Shown here in pieces: positions 1 through 7,590 of a stretch of 64,000 bases of DNA (its first letter is position 1; each line of letters opens with the position of its first letter). This DNA is from Candidatus Poribacteria bacterium. Its GTDB lineage: Bacteria > Poribacteria > WGA-4E > PCPOR2b. Made by a program: the position numbers and the translations under genes. The notes beneath the pieces were generated by a model. That model was not told where the DNA came from. It was given only the letters and a program-made list of their open reading frames with translations, and made no database searches. The stretch lies in NCBI GenBank assembly GCA_022822005.1, contig JAJECO010000044.1, positions 124,001 through 188,000 on the forward strand, in the 5' to 3' direction.

Positions 1-7
1 ATCTGTT

Positions 8-883
8 ATGTTAGCTATCGGTATTTTCGCGCCTTACGGAACGGATCATGACCGCAACATCGCTTTTTGTCACGATACCGATGTCCACCACATCGTCTTG
101 AGTGCCGCTGGAATTGGCGGTGAAGGTTCCGCCGGTATCCCCTCAGCCGAGGCGCTGCAGGAGCTCGTCGATAAATACGCCGCTGCGGGCATCACCCTCG
201 CTGCACTCACGCCCGAACGTATTCGTCAAGCCGCCTTCTCCAACCCTGACATCCAAAAGGAGGAGGTGGGGACCTTCAGCCGACTCATCGAAAATATGGG
301 TGCCGCTGGCATCCCCTACGTTCACCTCTATCTCAACGTGGATCCCTTAAGCTCTGACGACGAGAGAGAGGGGCTCTGGGGCGGTTTGATCGAAGTTTAT
401 AACCAGCTTACCGATGTCGCCGAAGCTGCGGGTGTCCGACTCTCGACCCACCATTTCCATGTGCCGGACCGCCTGCTCTGGAACTACGAAACGATGTCGC
501 GCCTCCTAAACGAGGTGGATAGCCCCGCGAGTGGCGTTACATACTGCCAAGGGAAATCCCAGATGGCAGGCGATGATCTGGTGAAAGACATCCTGAACTA
601 CCGCGATCAGATCTTTATGTTCCATATCCGCGACGTTGTGACCCAAGTTGAGGGGGACATCTCACCGGAGGTTGAAAAACGGCTGGCAGATATCGGCTAC
701 CTCGAAGTTGCCTTCGGTACGGGTGAAGTCGATATGGTCGGTTCGATCCGTGCACTCAAGCAGATCAACTATCAGGGTCAGATCTATCCCGAACACTATC
801 CCTCCATCGCCGGTGATTCCGCCGCCGGACTCGCTTGGACGATTGGCTACATCCGGGCTTTGGATGAGGCGGTCGAAGGTTGA
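8..883 (+). CDS. UxuA-like TIM-barrel dehydratase/isomerase, possibly 5'-truncated
   Basis: Probable sugar-acid dehydratase or isomerase of the mannonate dehydratase (UxuA)/xylose-isomerase-like TIM-barrel group; cytoplasmic, metal-dependent by family. Visible: strand LAIGIFAPYG at 2-11, a His pair in STHHFHVPD (H148, H149), YCQGK (C180), FHIRDV (H206), FGTGEVDM (E240) and EHYPS (H263), in the order in which UxuA proteins carry metal and substrate residues. At 291 aa it is shorter than typical UxuA (about 350-390 aa). The frame is open to the window edge and the seven bases before ATG 8 show no ribosome site, so the true start may lie upstream. A sulfatase-like gene follows after 56 nt on the same strand. 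Exact substrate unknown. Confidence 0.75.
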   Translation: MLAIGIFAPYGTDHDRNIAFCHDTDVHHIVLSAAGIGGEGSAGIPSAEALQELVDKYAAAGITLAALTPERIRQAAFSNPDIQKEEVGTFSRLIENMGAAGIPYVHLYLNVDPLSSDDEREGLWGGLIEVYNQLTDVAEAAGVRLSTHHFHVPDRLLWNYETMSRLLNEVDSPASGVTYCQGKSQMAGDDLVKDILNYRDQIFMFHIRDVVTQVEGDISPEVEKRLADIGYLEVAFGTGEVDMVGSIRALKQINYQGQIYPEHYPSIAGDSAAGLAWTIGYIRALDEAVEG

Positions 884-939
884 GAGATTGACCTTCAGTT
901 TGAACCGTAGAGAGCTGATTGACCGCACCGGGGACGCTT

Positions 940-2328
940 ATGGCAAAATATCCAAATATCGTATTGATGGGAATCGATTCCCTCCTCGCAACCCACATGA
1001 GTTGCTACGGCTACCACCGGTTCACAACGCCGCACATCGATCGGTTCGCTCAGGACGGGACGCTCTTTGAACGCACCTACAGCGCGCATGTCCCGACCAC
1101 CAGTGCCTATGCGTCAATGCTCACAGGTATGGATGTTTTCGGGACACAGGTGGTCGCACTCCGGCACAAGGGACCGCTCAGACCGGAGGTCAAAACCCTG
1201 CCCGAAATCCTTCGAGAGGTCGGCTATGAGACAACCTGTGTCGGTTTCAGCGGAAATCCCAGTTCGCGCGGATTCGATAACTATCTGAACTATTCAGGGT
1301 GGGGAAGTTGGGACGAAGGTCCCAGTCCGAAAGCACAGAATCTCAACGAGGTTACTATCCCTGAACTCGACCGCCTCGTGGAAGGGGCGAACCCTTTCCT
1401 CCTCTTCTTGCGGCACATGGACCCGCATTCCCCGTATCTCCCACCACCTCCCTACGAGCGGATGTTCTATCACGGCGACGAGTATGATCCGTCGAACAGG
1501 TCGATGGAGCCGGTAATGGATTTCAAGCCGTTCTGCGACTACTTTGCGAGGTGGATACCGCCCGGTGTTACGGACAAGGATTATATTATCGCCCAATATG
1601 ACGGTGCGATTGCCTATATGGACGCTTGCATCCAGACCATATTTAACGCCTTGAAGGCGCACGGGATCTTCGATGAAACCATCGTCATCGTCAATGGGGA
1701 TCACGGTGAGACGCTCTACGACCATGAATGCTGGTTTGACCACCATGGTATCTATGATGTCACCCTGCATGTGCCGTTGATTATCCGCTATCCCGGCAAA
1801 GTACCTGCTGGAAAACGGGTCAGCGGCTTTAATCAGCATAAAGCGCTGGTGCCAACTATCCTTGAATTAGCGGGGATCGAAACAGGTATCGCGTTCGATG
1901 GTAAGAGCTTGATGCGGTTGGTCAGGGGCGAGATCCCCTCCTACGAAAGCGAAATTTATATCACAGAATGCACCTGGATGCGGAAGCACGGTTGGCGCAC
2001 ACCGGAATGGAAGCTGATTATCGCCTTAGAGCCGGATTTCCATTTCAAGCCGCCGGTCGAACTGTACAATCTCATCGAAGATCCCGCCGAAAACAACAAT
2101 CTCGCTGAAACGCATCCCGATATCGTTGCGAGCCTCGAAACACGGATGCAGAAATGGATTGCGAAACGTGAGGCGGAAACGGGTCTCAGGAATCCGATCA
2201 TGACACAGGAGGACTGGCACGGTCATGAGGGGTTGGGGCATTTCAAGACCTCGCAACAGGCGTATGACACGCTGCATATCGGTGAACGGGGCGAGGCAGC
2301 CAGGCGAAAAGCGGCACTCAAAAAATAA
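940..2328 (+). CDS. Sulfatase-like hydrolase (alkaline phosphatase superfamily), Thr in place of the formylglycine Cys
   Basis: Alkaline-phosphatase-superfamily hydrolase resembling sulfatases. Start taken at ATG 940 (MAKYPNIVLMGIDS); a TTG 21 nt upstream is in frame but less likely. Metal-site residues visible: D13 in GIDS, D254-H255 in NGDHGE, followed by VPLIIRYPG as in sulfatases. In true sulfatases the segment before LTG is C/S-x-P-x-R; here it reads T-T-S-A-Y (53-57) before ASMLTG, so the modified Cys is replaced by Thr53 and the Pro and Arg are absent. Thr is the nucleophile in phosphodiesterase/phosphotransferase relatives of this superfamily, so the substrate may be a phosphoester rather than a sulfate ester. 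No signal peptide, so a cytoplasmic location is likely. Likely co-transcribed with the preceding UxuA-like gene. Confidence 0.85.
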   Translation: MAKYPNIVLMGIDSLLATHMSCYGYHRFTTPHIDRFAQDGTLFERTYSAHVPTTSAYASMLTGMDVFGTQVVALRHKGPLRPEVKTLPEILREVGYETTCVGFSGNPSSRGFDNYLNYSGWGSWDEGPSPKAQNLNEVTIPELDRLVEGANPFLLFLRHMDPHSPYLPPPPYERMFYHGDEYDPSNRSMEPVMDFKPFCDYFARWIPPGVTDKDYIIAQYDGAIAYMDACIQTIFNALKAHGIFDETIVIVNGDHGETLYDHECWFDHHGIYDVTLHVPLIIRYPGKVPAGKRVSGFNQHKALVPTILELAGIETGIAFDGKSLMRLVRGEIPSYESEIYITECTWMRKHGWRTPEWKLIIALEPDFHFKPPVELYNLIEDPAENNNLAETHPDIVASLETRMQKWIAKREAETGLRNPIMTQEDWHGHEGLGHFKTSQQAYDTLHIGERGEAARRKAALKK

Positions 2329-2481
2329 TGCTCATTAGGACTTACGCATCGGTTTCATAAGTATGGTAGGCGTTGTTTTCAACTGCGCCGATGCGGTGCG
2401 GTTTCTAACCGCACCTACCGGGCCTGGGGGCAATGTGGTTCAGTTTGGAGTGTTTCAGTAATTCTAAGATCTACTAATGTT
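2329..2481. repeat. Intergenic repeat segment (R9)
   Basis: Non-coding stretch after the sulfatase-like gene. Positions about 2363-2425 hold an R9 copy (TGCGCCGATGCGG followed by GCGGTTTCTAACCGCACC), a hairpin family also present near 11600, 31220 and 60010. The remainder has no recognisable feature before the MITE starting at 2482. Confidence 0.6.
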
Positions 2482-2684
2482 ACGCGAGTTGCTAGTGATA
2501 TGAAATGTCACGAAACGGGAAAATGGGAACTGAATTGAGCGACTCGTGGCTCGCAGTGGATTGACAAATCCACTGCACACGCGCAAAGATGGCTCCGTTC
2601 CGCCTGTCCCGATTTATCGGGGAGAGTCCGAGACTTGGATATGTCTATCCAAGCCGAGCAGGTTTAGCAACTAGCAACTTAGGT
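2482..2684 (+). mobile_element. R1 MITE with 7-bp target duplication TAATGTT
   Basis: Non-autonomous element of 203 bp. Left terminus ACGCGAGTTGCTAGT (2482-2496), right terminus ACTAGCAACTTAGGT (2670-2684), inverted relative to each other. Flanked by TAATGTT at 2475-2481 and 2685-2691. Interior contains the GTGGATT..AATCCAC and CTTGGATA..TATCCAAG hairpins. An extra segment with GTCCCGATTTATCGGGG lies between the two hairpins. No coding capacity. Confidence 0.75.
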
Positions 2685-2769
2685 TAATGTTAAAAGCCGT
2701 GCGATAAAAACTCGGTTTCTCTTAGCTTTGAGCCTTCACTAATTTGTACCTATAGAGAGGGGTATTCCC

Positions 2770-3597
2770 ATGCACCTTACAGAAAAACAACTCAACTTTT
2801 TCCACACCTTTGGATTCATCCATGTTCCGCAGCTTTTCAACCCGGACGAGGTCGCTTGGATTACCGAAGAGTTTGAGCACGTCCTTGATACTTACGGGAA
2901 AGGCGATGCACATGACGGTTCGCAACGGACCATGATTGTGCCGACAATCGATCACAGCGAAAAGCTCTGTACGCTGCTCGATGACCCGCGCGTCGTCGGT
3001 ATCGCCTCCGATATCTTGGGGGACGACTTTAACTACGCTTCCGGCGATGGCAACTACTACAGCGGGGATACCGGCTGGCACGCCGACGGCGGATACCCAG
3101 AACTGTTCGCCATCAAAATTGCATACTATCTCGACCCGCTAACCCGAGATACCGGTTGTCTGCGTGTTATGCCGGGCAGCCATCGGCCCGACTCCTTTTG
3201 GCGGACGGGGAATATGGCACCGCGGGATTCGGAAGAGCTGTGGGGCATCCCGCCCTTCGAAGTGCCGGGTAATGTCGCCTTAGAAACGAACCCCGGCGAT
3301 CTGGCAATCTTCTATCACGATACGCTCCACGCTGCCTTCGGTGGCAGCAAACGCCGGCGTATGTTCACGATGAATCTGATTAAGCAGGGGGTAACCGAGG
3401 AAGGGATTGCGCGTGTGGATCAGTACCTCCGCCATCATTGCCCTGTGGCGCACGGGTTCAAAATCGGCGGTATGTACACCGATCTGATGCTGGAGACCGC
3501 GAATCCGGAACGGCTCCGTCATTTGACGCAATTGCACGAGCGTCACGCAATCGTTCACCCACACGACACCCTTCCCCAACCGATGCCAAGTGCGTAA
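2770..3597 (+). CDS. Phytanoyl-CoA dioxygenase (PhyH) family protein
   Basis: Fe(II)/2-oxoglutarate-dependent dioxygenase of the PhyH family, 275 aa, usual length for bacterial members; presumably hydroxylates a small-molecule substrate in the cytoplasm. The facial triad is visible as GWHADG (H104, D106) and H187 in DTLHAAFGGSKRRR, with R195-R197 able to hold 2-oxoglutarate. ATG 2770 is preceded by AGAGAGGGG. The MITE at 2482-2684 separates it from the sulfatase-like gene, so it probably has its own transcription start, but no clear promoter was found. The permease follows after 20 nt. Substrate unknown. Confidence 0.9.
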   Translation: MHLTEKQLNFFHTFGFIHVPQLFNPDEVAWITEEFEHVLDTYGKGDAHDGSQRTMIVPTIDHSEKLCTLLDDPRVVGIASDILGDDFNYASGDGNYYSGDTGWHADGGYPELFAIKIAYYLDPLTRDTGCLRVMPGSHRPDSFWRTGNMAPRDSEELWGIPPFEVPGNVALETNPGDLAIFYHDTLHAAFGGSKRRRMFTMNLIKQGVTEEGIARVDQYLRHHCPVAHGFKIGGMYTDLMLETANPERLRHLTQLHERHAIVHPHDTLPQPMPSA

Positions 3598-3617
3598 TAT
3601 GAGAAAGGTTAGTTACG

Positions 3618-4796
3618 ATGTCCATCTTTCTCATCGGAATGGATCAGACTGTGGGCGCCATCCATTTTGGCGATCGTATTGCATGGATCTGGCGTTCCGG
3701 TGCCTACCGTAACCTGCTCCTCCTTGCGATGATTGCAGCGGCGATCCTCCTCATCCGATACGCAGCACGTCAGGAGTATTGGCGGAACGCTGCGCGTCAG
3801 GTCCGTGGACGTCGGCTGGCGATACTCTCCTTTGGTATCCTGTCGGTCTACCTGTTGGTTGGACTGCTTGATAGCATCCGTTGGGCTGATCCGGTGATTA
3901 ACCCGGACGGGAAACTGACCCGCAACGAATCGAGTCAACTCATCTACTCCCCGCGAAGGTGGAGCCTGCTCGATCGGATCTGTACGCCGTTACGTGAGAA
4001 CGCCGAAAAAACCTACTCCGCACCCCTCGCAACCCACCTTTACACCAAAAGCACGATCCGGCAACCGGATGGACGGGTCACCCGCGAATATCCGCCGCTA
4101 CAACACCCACGTTCACACCTCTTTGGGACAGACAAGGTTGGCACCGATGTCTTCTACCGCGCCTTGAAAGGGATTCGGACGGCACTGATCATCGGTGGGT
4201 TCACAACGCTGACTGCGATCCCGTTCGCGCTCTGCTTCGGCGTACTCGCCGGCTATTTCGGGGGACGGGTCGATGACGCCGTTCAATATATCTACTCCAC
4301 CCTCGCTTCCATTCCGAGCATCCTGCTGATCGCTGCGTTCATGCTCCTGTTCGGGCACGGTCTGTCTAACCTCTGTCTCATCTTGGGTATCAGCAGCTGG
4401 ACCGGGCTGTGTCGGCTGCTGCGCGGCGAGACCCTCAAGCTGCGCGAGTTAGAATATATCCAAGCCGCAGAAGCCTTCGGCACAAGCCGGTGGAAGATCA
4501 TCCTCAAACATATCGTCCCAAACGTTATGCACATCGTTCTTATCTCTGCGGTCCTACGTTTCAGCGGACTGGTTTTCTTTGAAGCGCTGCTGACCTATCT
4601 CCAGATCGGCGTGGATCCGACGACGGGCAGTTGGGGCAACATGATCAACACCGCCCGCTTGGAGTTAGCCCGCGATCCAGTGGTCTGGTGGAATCTTATC
4701 GCCGCGTTTACCTTTATGTTTGGGTTGGTGCTACCGGCAAATCTGTTCGGGGATGCGGTGCGCGATGCGTTAGATCCGCGCCTGCGGACAGAGTAG
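3618..4796 (+). CDS. ABC transporter permease, DppC/OppC type
   Basis: Inner-membrane permease of a peptide/nickel-type ABC importer. Two hydrophobic segments lie at the N-terminus (about 33-47 and 68-85), then a roughly 90-residue extracytoplasmic loop, then the conserved core FGTDKVGTDVFYRALKG leading into the BPD_transp_1 region. The ATPase-docking EAA loop reads EAFGTSRWKIILKHIVPN, and the C-terminus LFGDAVRDALDPRLR is typical of DppC. At 392 aa it is longer than classical DppC (about 300 aa) because of the N-terminal extension. Start at ATG 3618 with AGAAAGG upstream. Partner permease, ATPases and binding protein are not in the window, so it is either an orphan or pairs with distant genes. 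Confidence 0.9.
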   Translation: MSIFLIGMDQTVGAIHFGDRIAWIWRSGAYRNLLLLAMIAAAILLIRYAARQEYWRNAARQVRGRRLAILSFGILSVYLLVGLLDSIRWADPVINPDGKLTRNESSQLIYSPRRWSLLDRICTPLRENAEKTYSAPLATHLYTKSTIRQPDGRVTREYPPLQHPRSHLFGTDKVGTDVFYRALKGIRTALIIGGFTTLTAIPFALCFGVLAGYFGGRVDDAVQYIYSTLASIPSILLIAAFMLLFGHGLSNLCLILGISSWTGLCRLLRGETLKLRELEYIQAAEAFGTSRWKIILKHIVPNVMHIVLISAVLRFSGLVFFEALLTYLQIGVDPTTGSWGNMINTARLELARDPVVWWNLIAAFTFMFGLVLPANLFGDAVRDALDPRLRTE

Positions 4797-4812
4797 AAGG
4801 AGGAAGATAGAA

Positions 4813-5106
4813 ATGGATATGATGGAAACTTTTACAGTGAACGTGACGGGAGGGTTATGGAGCCTGCCTGTCGGTGCGATTGCTATCTGTGTGTCTGTTA
4901 TTGCGCTCATTGTGCATATTACCTTTGCGATAGCAGTGTTTCGGGACGCGACCAATTTGCCCGCTGATAGAAAACCGATTTTCGTGGGTCCCATGATTTG
5001 GTTTTTGGGGGCACTCGTCGGGGGCGTGTTTGTCGCAGCTATCTACTGGGTCATGCACCATTCACGCCTGAATCAAGCGATTCCCGCAACCCCACCGGAA
5101 GATTGA
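4813..5106 (+). CDS. Small two-TM membrane protein
   Basis: 97-aa protein of unknown function. Two hydrophobic segments are visible, about residues 16-42 and 59-82, joined by a polar loop containing FRDATNLPADRKP; the tail HHSRLNQAIPATPPED is polar. ATG 4813 follows a strong AGAAGGAGGAAG ribosome site, and the gene lies 16 nt after the permease, so the two are probably co-transcribed. It may be an accessory membrane subunit, but nothing in the sequence proves this. Confidence 0.75.
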   Translation: MDMMETFTVNVTGGLWSLPVGAIAICVSVIALIVHITFAIAVFRDATNLPADRKPIFVGPMIWFLGALVGGVFVAAIYWVMHHSRLNQAIPATPPED

Positions 5107-5482
5107 GATGACCCAAGTTGCTATGCCGTAGCTGTTATGCAAATTAAGACGCTCCAATAGTTGCAATCCTACCACTGCCCGCTGAATAGGCCATCTGCAA
5201 AGTTATTCGACTGCTCTTAGTTCTACCAACTCGTTTGTTGTCTTAGCACTCGGATCTGGGTCAGCAGCAAGTACATGGAAGGGGCTGCCCTTCGTGCTTT
5301 CCCTCCACAAGGTCGTCAGTCGTAGCAGATTCTGACGTGCTGTCTGCTTATCGCCTCAGACAGAGTAATCTCAACGCTATTGGTAAGCGTTTCTGATTGT
5401 GCGAATAGGCACCTTGGTCTTGACTGTCCCATCATGGTTCTTGCGATGCATCACGACGTATTTTCATTTTTGGAAAAATAGT
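5107..5482. other. Intergenic stretch without a recognisable gene
   Basis: No intact coding region or repeat family was found. On the minus strand, short open stretches (5360-5470 region, reading HRKNHDGTVKTKVPIRTI) look faintly protein-like but are broken by stops in every frame. This could be an old gene remnant, without firm support. Confidence 0.4.
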
Positions 5483-5512
5483 TTACCGATTTTTGCAGAA
5501 TACTGGTATAAT
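5483..5512 (+). promoter_or_regulatory. Predicted extended -10 promoter of the HEPN cassette
   Basis: TATAAT at 5507-5512 preceded by TGG (extended -10), with a weak -35 TTACCG at 5483-5488, spacing 18. It lies about 60 nt upstream of ATG 5573 and is the only good promoter before the three-gene cassette. Confidence 0.55.
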
Positions 5513-5572
5513 ACAGCCTCAATCGCCTTTTGAAGAGGGCAATTGTGCTTTTTCGCATCCAAGGAGAACACT

Positions 5573-6118
5573 ATGGAGCCGACACTAAACCAAGCTAGCA
5601 TCATCTTAGCTGCATCAGACCATGAACCTGATATTGTTACTCAAGAATGGCTGGAACAAAACAGTATCCTCAAAGAGGAACCTATCGAGTTTGTATATCG
5701 CCAAGGCCGGTTATTCGTTGAAACCGAAAATTACTCTATAAATCTAGTAGCACAACAATTAAAAATTGCAGCGAAAAACTCTAATACAGAAGTGCTTAAC
5801 AACCTACAAATTATAGCGAACCAATACATTGAAACACTTCCAAAACTATCATATAACGCAGTAGGACTTAATTATAATTGGCAAGTTCTATCGACAGATG
5901 CTGATCTTCTAAAGAAAACCCTCGTAGCAAACCCAAAAAAATTCGACAGAGCGATTCCTGACAAGACATATGGGATTGGTGGATTCATATACTACGAATA
6001 CCAGGCATTTAATGTTTTTCTAATGGTAATCTCAGAGCCAGATGACCATATTGCTGCTGATTTCAACTATCACTCAGACATTACCGATTCTCAGCAACTA
6101 AGTCAAAAAATCTCCTAG
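5573..6118 (+). CDS. Unknown protein, first gene of AT-rich cassette, interrupted by in-frame TAG
   Basis: Function not recognised. Start ATG 5573 is set by AAGGAGA 9 nt upstream. The 181-residue product is soluble, with no signal or membrane segment, begins MEPTLNQASIILAASDHEPD and contains GIGGFIYYEYQAFNVFLMV. Reading through the TAG at 6116-6118 gives 18 more sensible codons (FTDIKENARDTITKLLGN) to TAA at 6173-6175, two bases before the next gene. The original gene therefore almost certainly ran to 6175 (200 codons), and the TAG, one change from CAG or AAG, is a nonsense mutation, a sequencing error or readthrough. Base composition is clearly more AT-rich than the flanking catabolic genes, suggesting transfer. 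Confidence 0.7.
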   Translation: MEPTLNQASIILAASDHEPDIVTQEWLEQNSILKEEPIEFVYRQGRLFVETENYSINLVAQQLKIAAKNSNTEVLNNLQIIANQYIETLPKLSYNAVGLNYNWQVLSTDADLLKKTLVANPKKFDRAIPDKTYGIGGFIYYEYQAFNVFLMVISEPDDHIAADFNYHSDITDSQQLSQKIS

Positions 6119-6177
6119 TTTACTGATATTAAAGAAAATGCACGTGATACGATAACAAAATTGTTAGGAAATTAAAA

Positions 6178-6852
6178 ATGCCGACTCCAAGATCCATAAA
6201 TCCAGTTTTTGAGCATCATGATAAAGACTTAATCTTCGGTTGGACTACCACTGGTAATCAACTGTTGTTTGATAAGTCAGGCGACACGGCGTTTAAGCGG
6301 CCTTGGGGTGCCGCAGCACCCAGGCACATCATCATTAATTATTCAACCGTTGCCGAACCTGCCGGAGCGTTGATTGGTAGCCCTGCCGTCCGCGGATACA
6401 AACAATGGGATGAACTTGATGTGGAGAACATAGTTGCTGATCCCCAGGGTTCTGTTCTGTACGGCGCGGTACGATCAGCTTCTTTAGTAATGACCCGCAG
6501 CCACACACCAGAAATTCAAGCACGCCTTCGTACCCTTGTTCGTACTTTGTTTGAAGCTCGCCCACAGACAAGTGTTCAAGACGAGGTTGAAGAAATCAAA
6601 GATTGGTATGCCGACAAAGTTAGCCAAACATTAGAAGCAGAAGCACTTCTCTACAAGCAACACGGGAAGAACATTGAATTTGTCGTTGTAGTTGACCATA
6701 TTCGCCGCGACCACTCGTTCCAACTGTCTGATCTTGCCTGTGAACTAGATGATCTCTATCCGCATTGGGACTTTGGATTTCAATATGTTAGCATTCGCAC
6801 TGCTGGACAGTTGCCTCTAGACGAATATTCGGATCTTATCAATGGTGGTTAA
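6178..6852 (+). CDS. Unknown soluble protein, second gene of AT-rich cassette
   Basis: 224-aa protein, family not recognised. It has no signal peptide or membrane helix. Conspicuous stretches are DLIFGWTTTGNQLLFD (N-terminal), a helical middle region rich in E and K (about 125-165, TSVQDEVEEIKDWYADK), and a beta-rich C-terminal part with IEFVVVVDHIRRDHSFQLSD. No nucleotidyltransferase (GS..D) or P-loop motif is visible. It starts two bases after the original stop of the preceding gene and ends two bases before the HEPN-like gene, so the three are a tight operon and probably act together. Confidence 0.75.
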   Translation: MPTPRSINPVFEHHDKDLIFGWTTTGNQLLFDKSGDTAFKRPWGAAAPRHIIINYSTVAEPAGALIGSPAVRGYKQWDELDVENIVADPQGSVLYGAVRSASLVMTRSHTPEIQARLRTLVRTLFEARPQTSVQDEVEEIKDWYADKVSQTLEAEALLYKQHGKNIEFVVVVDHIRRDHSFQLSDLACELDDLYPHWDFGFQYVSIRTAGQLPLDEYSDLINGG

Positions 6853-6854
6853 GA

Positions 6855-7235
6855 ATGCTAACATTCCCGGCGCCAGATTTCGATGAACACTGCGAAAAGC
6901 GCGATAAAGCTAAAGCTGCTCAACTTGCCCTGCAAAAAGTGAGTCTGAAGGAACACGCAGATTGGATTGTTATCATTGCTTTCTACCAAGCATTGCACTG
7001 GGTTGACGCATATCTTATTTCTGTAGGGCATCAGCAGCCCACAGGTCACGAAAAACGTAAAAACCCTGTTCGTAGCAATCCATCTCTCAGACCAATCTAC
7101 AGACACTTTGAGTACATGCACACTGCAAGCGAGCACGCTCGTTATGATAGTTGGGAAGATTATTTTCCTGAAGTACAGGTAATACTTGAGAAAGATCTAA
7201 ATGCAATAATTGATCATATAAGCCAACTAATATAA
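6855..7235 (+). CDS. HEPN-like domain protein, third gene of AT-rich cassette
   Basis: 126-aa all-helical protein resembling small HEPN-domain proteins. The pattern DWIVIIAFYQALHWVDAYL, then GH..GHEKRKN and SEHARYDSW matches the HEPN subgroup with an FYxALHxVxAYL helix followed by H..R and S..ARY. An R-x4-H is present as R79-PIYR-H84, the spacing of the HEPN RNase motif, but whether it occupies the catalytic position cannot be judged here. HEPN proteins are typical of toxin-antitoxin and antiphage systems, where they cleave RNA. The stop codon TAA (7233-7235) is formed at the junction with an R1 MITE. Partners are the two preceding unknown genes. Confidence 0.75.
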   Translation: MLTFPAPDFDEHCEKRDKAKAAQLALQKVSLKEHADWIVIIAFYQALHWVDAYLISVGHQQPTGHEKRKNPVRSNPSLRPIYRHFEYMHTASEHARYDSWEDYFPEVQVILEKDLNAIIDHISQLI

Positions 7236-7396
7236 CCTAAGTTGCCAGTTATAAGGAAACGATTCAAATCGAGCGAATAAACGCTAAATTCACCCCATCA
7301 CTGCTCGCAGTGGATTGCCAAATCCACTGCATGTTTACAAAGATGGCTTGGATATGCCTATCCAAGCGGAGCAGACCGGACAACTAGCAACTTGCG
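7235..7396 (+). mobile_element. R1 MITE inserted at the stop codon of the HEPN-like gene
   Basis: Element of about 162 bp. Left end ACCTAAGTTGCCAGT (7235-7249), right end ACTAGCAACTTGCG (7383-7396), flanked by TAATATA at 7228-7234 and 7397-7403. It contains the GTGGATT..AATCCAC and CTTGGATA..TATCCAAG hairpins. Without the insertion the coding frame would have read CTA ATA TAG, so the gene kept a stop codon after insertion. Confidence 0.7.
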
Positions 7397-7443
7397 TAAT
7401 ATAGCGAGCCTAAAATTCTTGCTGATATTGCCACTGAAAACGG

Positions 7444-7581
7444 ATGGGCATTGCCACCAGAAAAACAATGCTTTCCAAGAATCGAATCCTCAGCCCTCTA
7501 CTCACCCTCCTTTTCCTATCCCCGCTCTCCTGCGCCGACAAGCCCACCGAACCCGAACTCACCGAAGAAGACGTGGCGTGA
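7444..7581 (+). pseudogene. N-terminal fragment of a lipoprotein gene
   Basis: A 45-codon open frame; from the second ATG at 7468 it is 37 codons. It encodes a convincing lipoprotein signal: MLSKNRILSPLLTLLFLS followed by the lipobox-like SPLSC, then ADKPTEPELTEEDVA and TGA. After only about 15 residues of mature protein it stops, nine bases before the end of the convergent PAP2 gene. Best read as a gene start left by a rearrangement; a genuine tiny lipoprotein is less likely. No strong ribosome site. Confidence 0.4.
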
Positions 7582-7590
7582 ATTGTCGCT

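Noticed and set aside
5540-5572. GTG start at 5543 for the first cassette gene
   Set aside because: AAGGAGA stands directly before ATG 5573, and the GTG has no ribosome site.
6116-6118. Alternative genetic code with TAG or TAA read as Gln
   Set aside because: TAA and TAG end many intact genes here (for example 3597, 4796, 31128), so the two interrupted genes are better explained by mutation or sequencing error.
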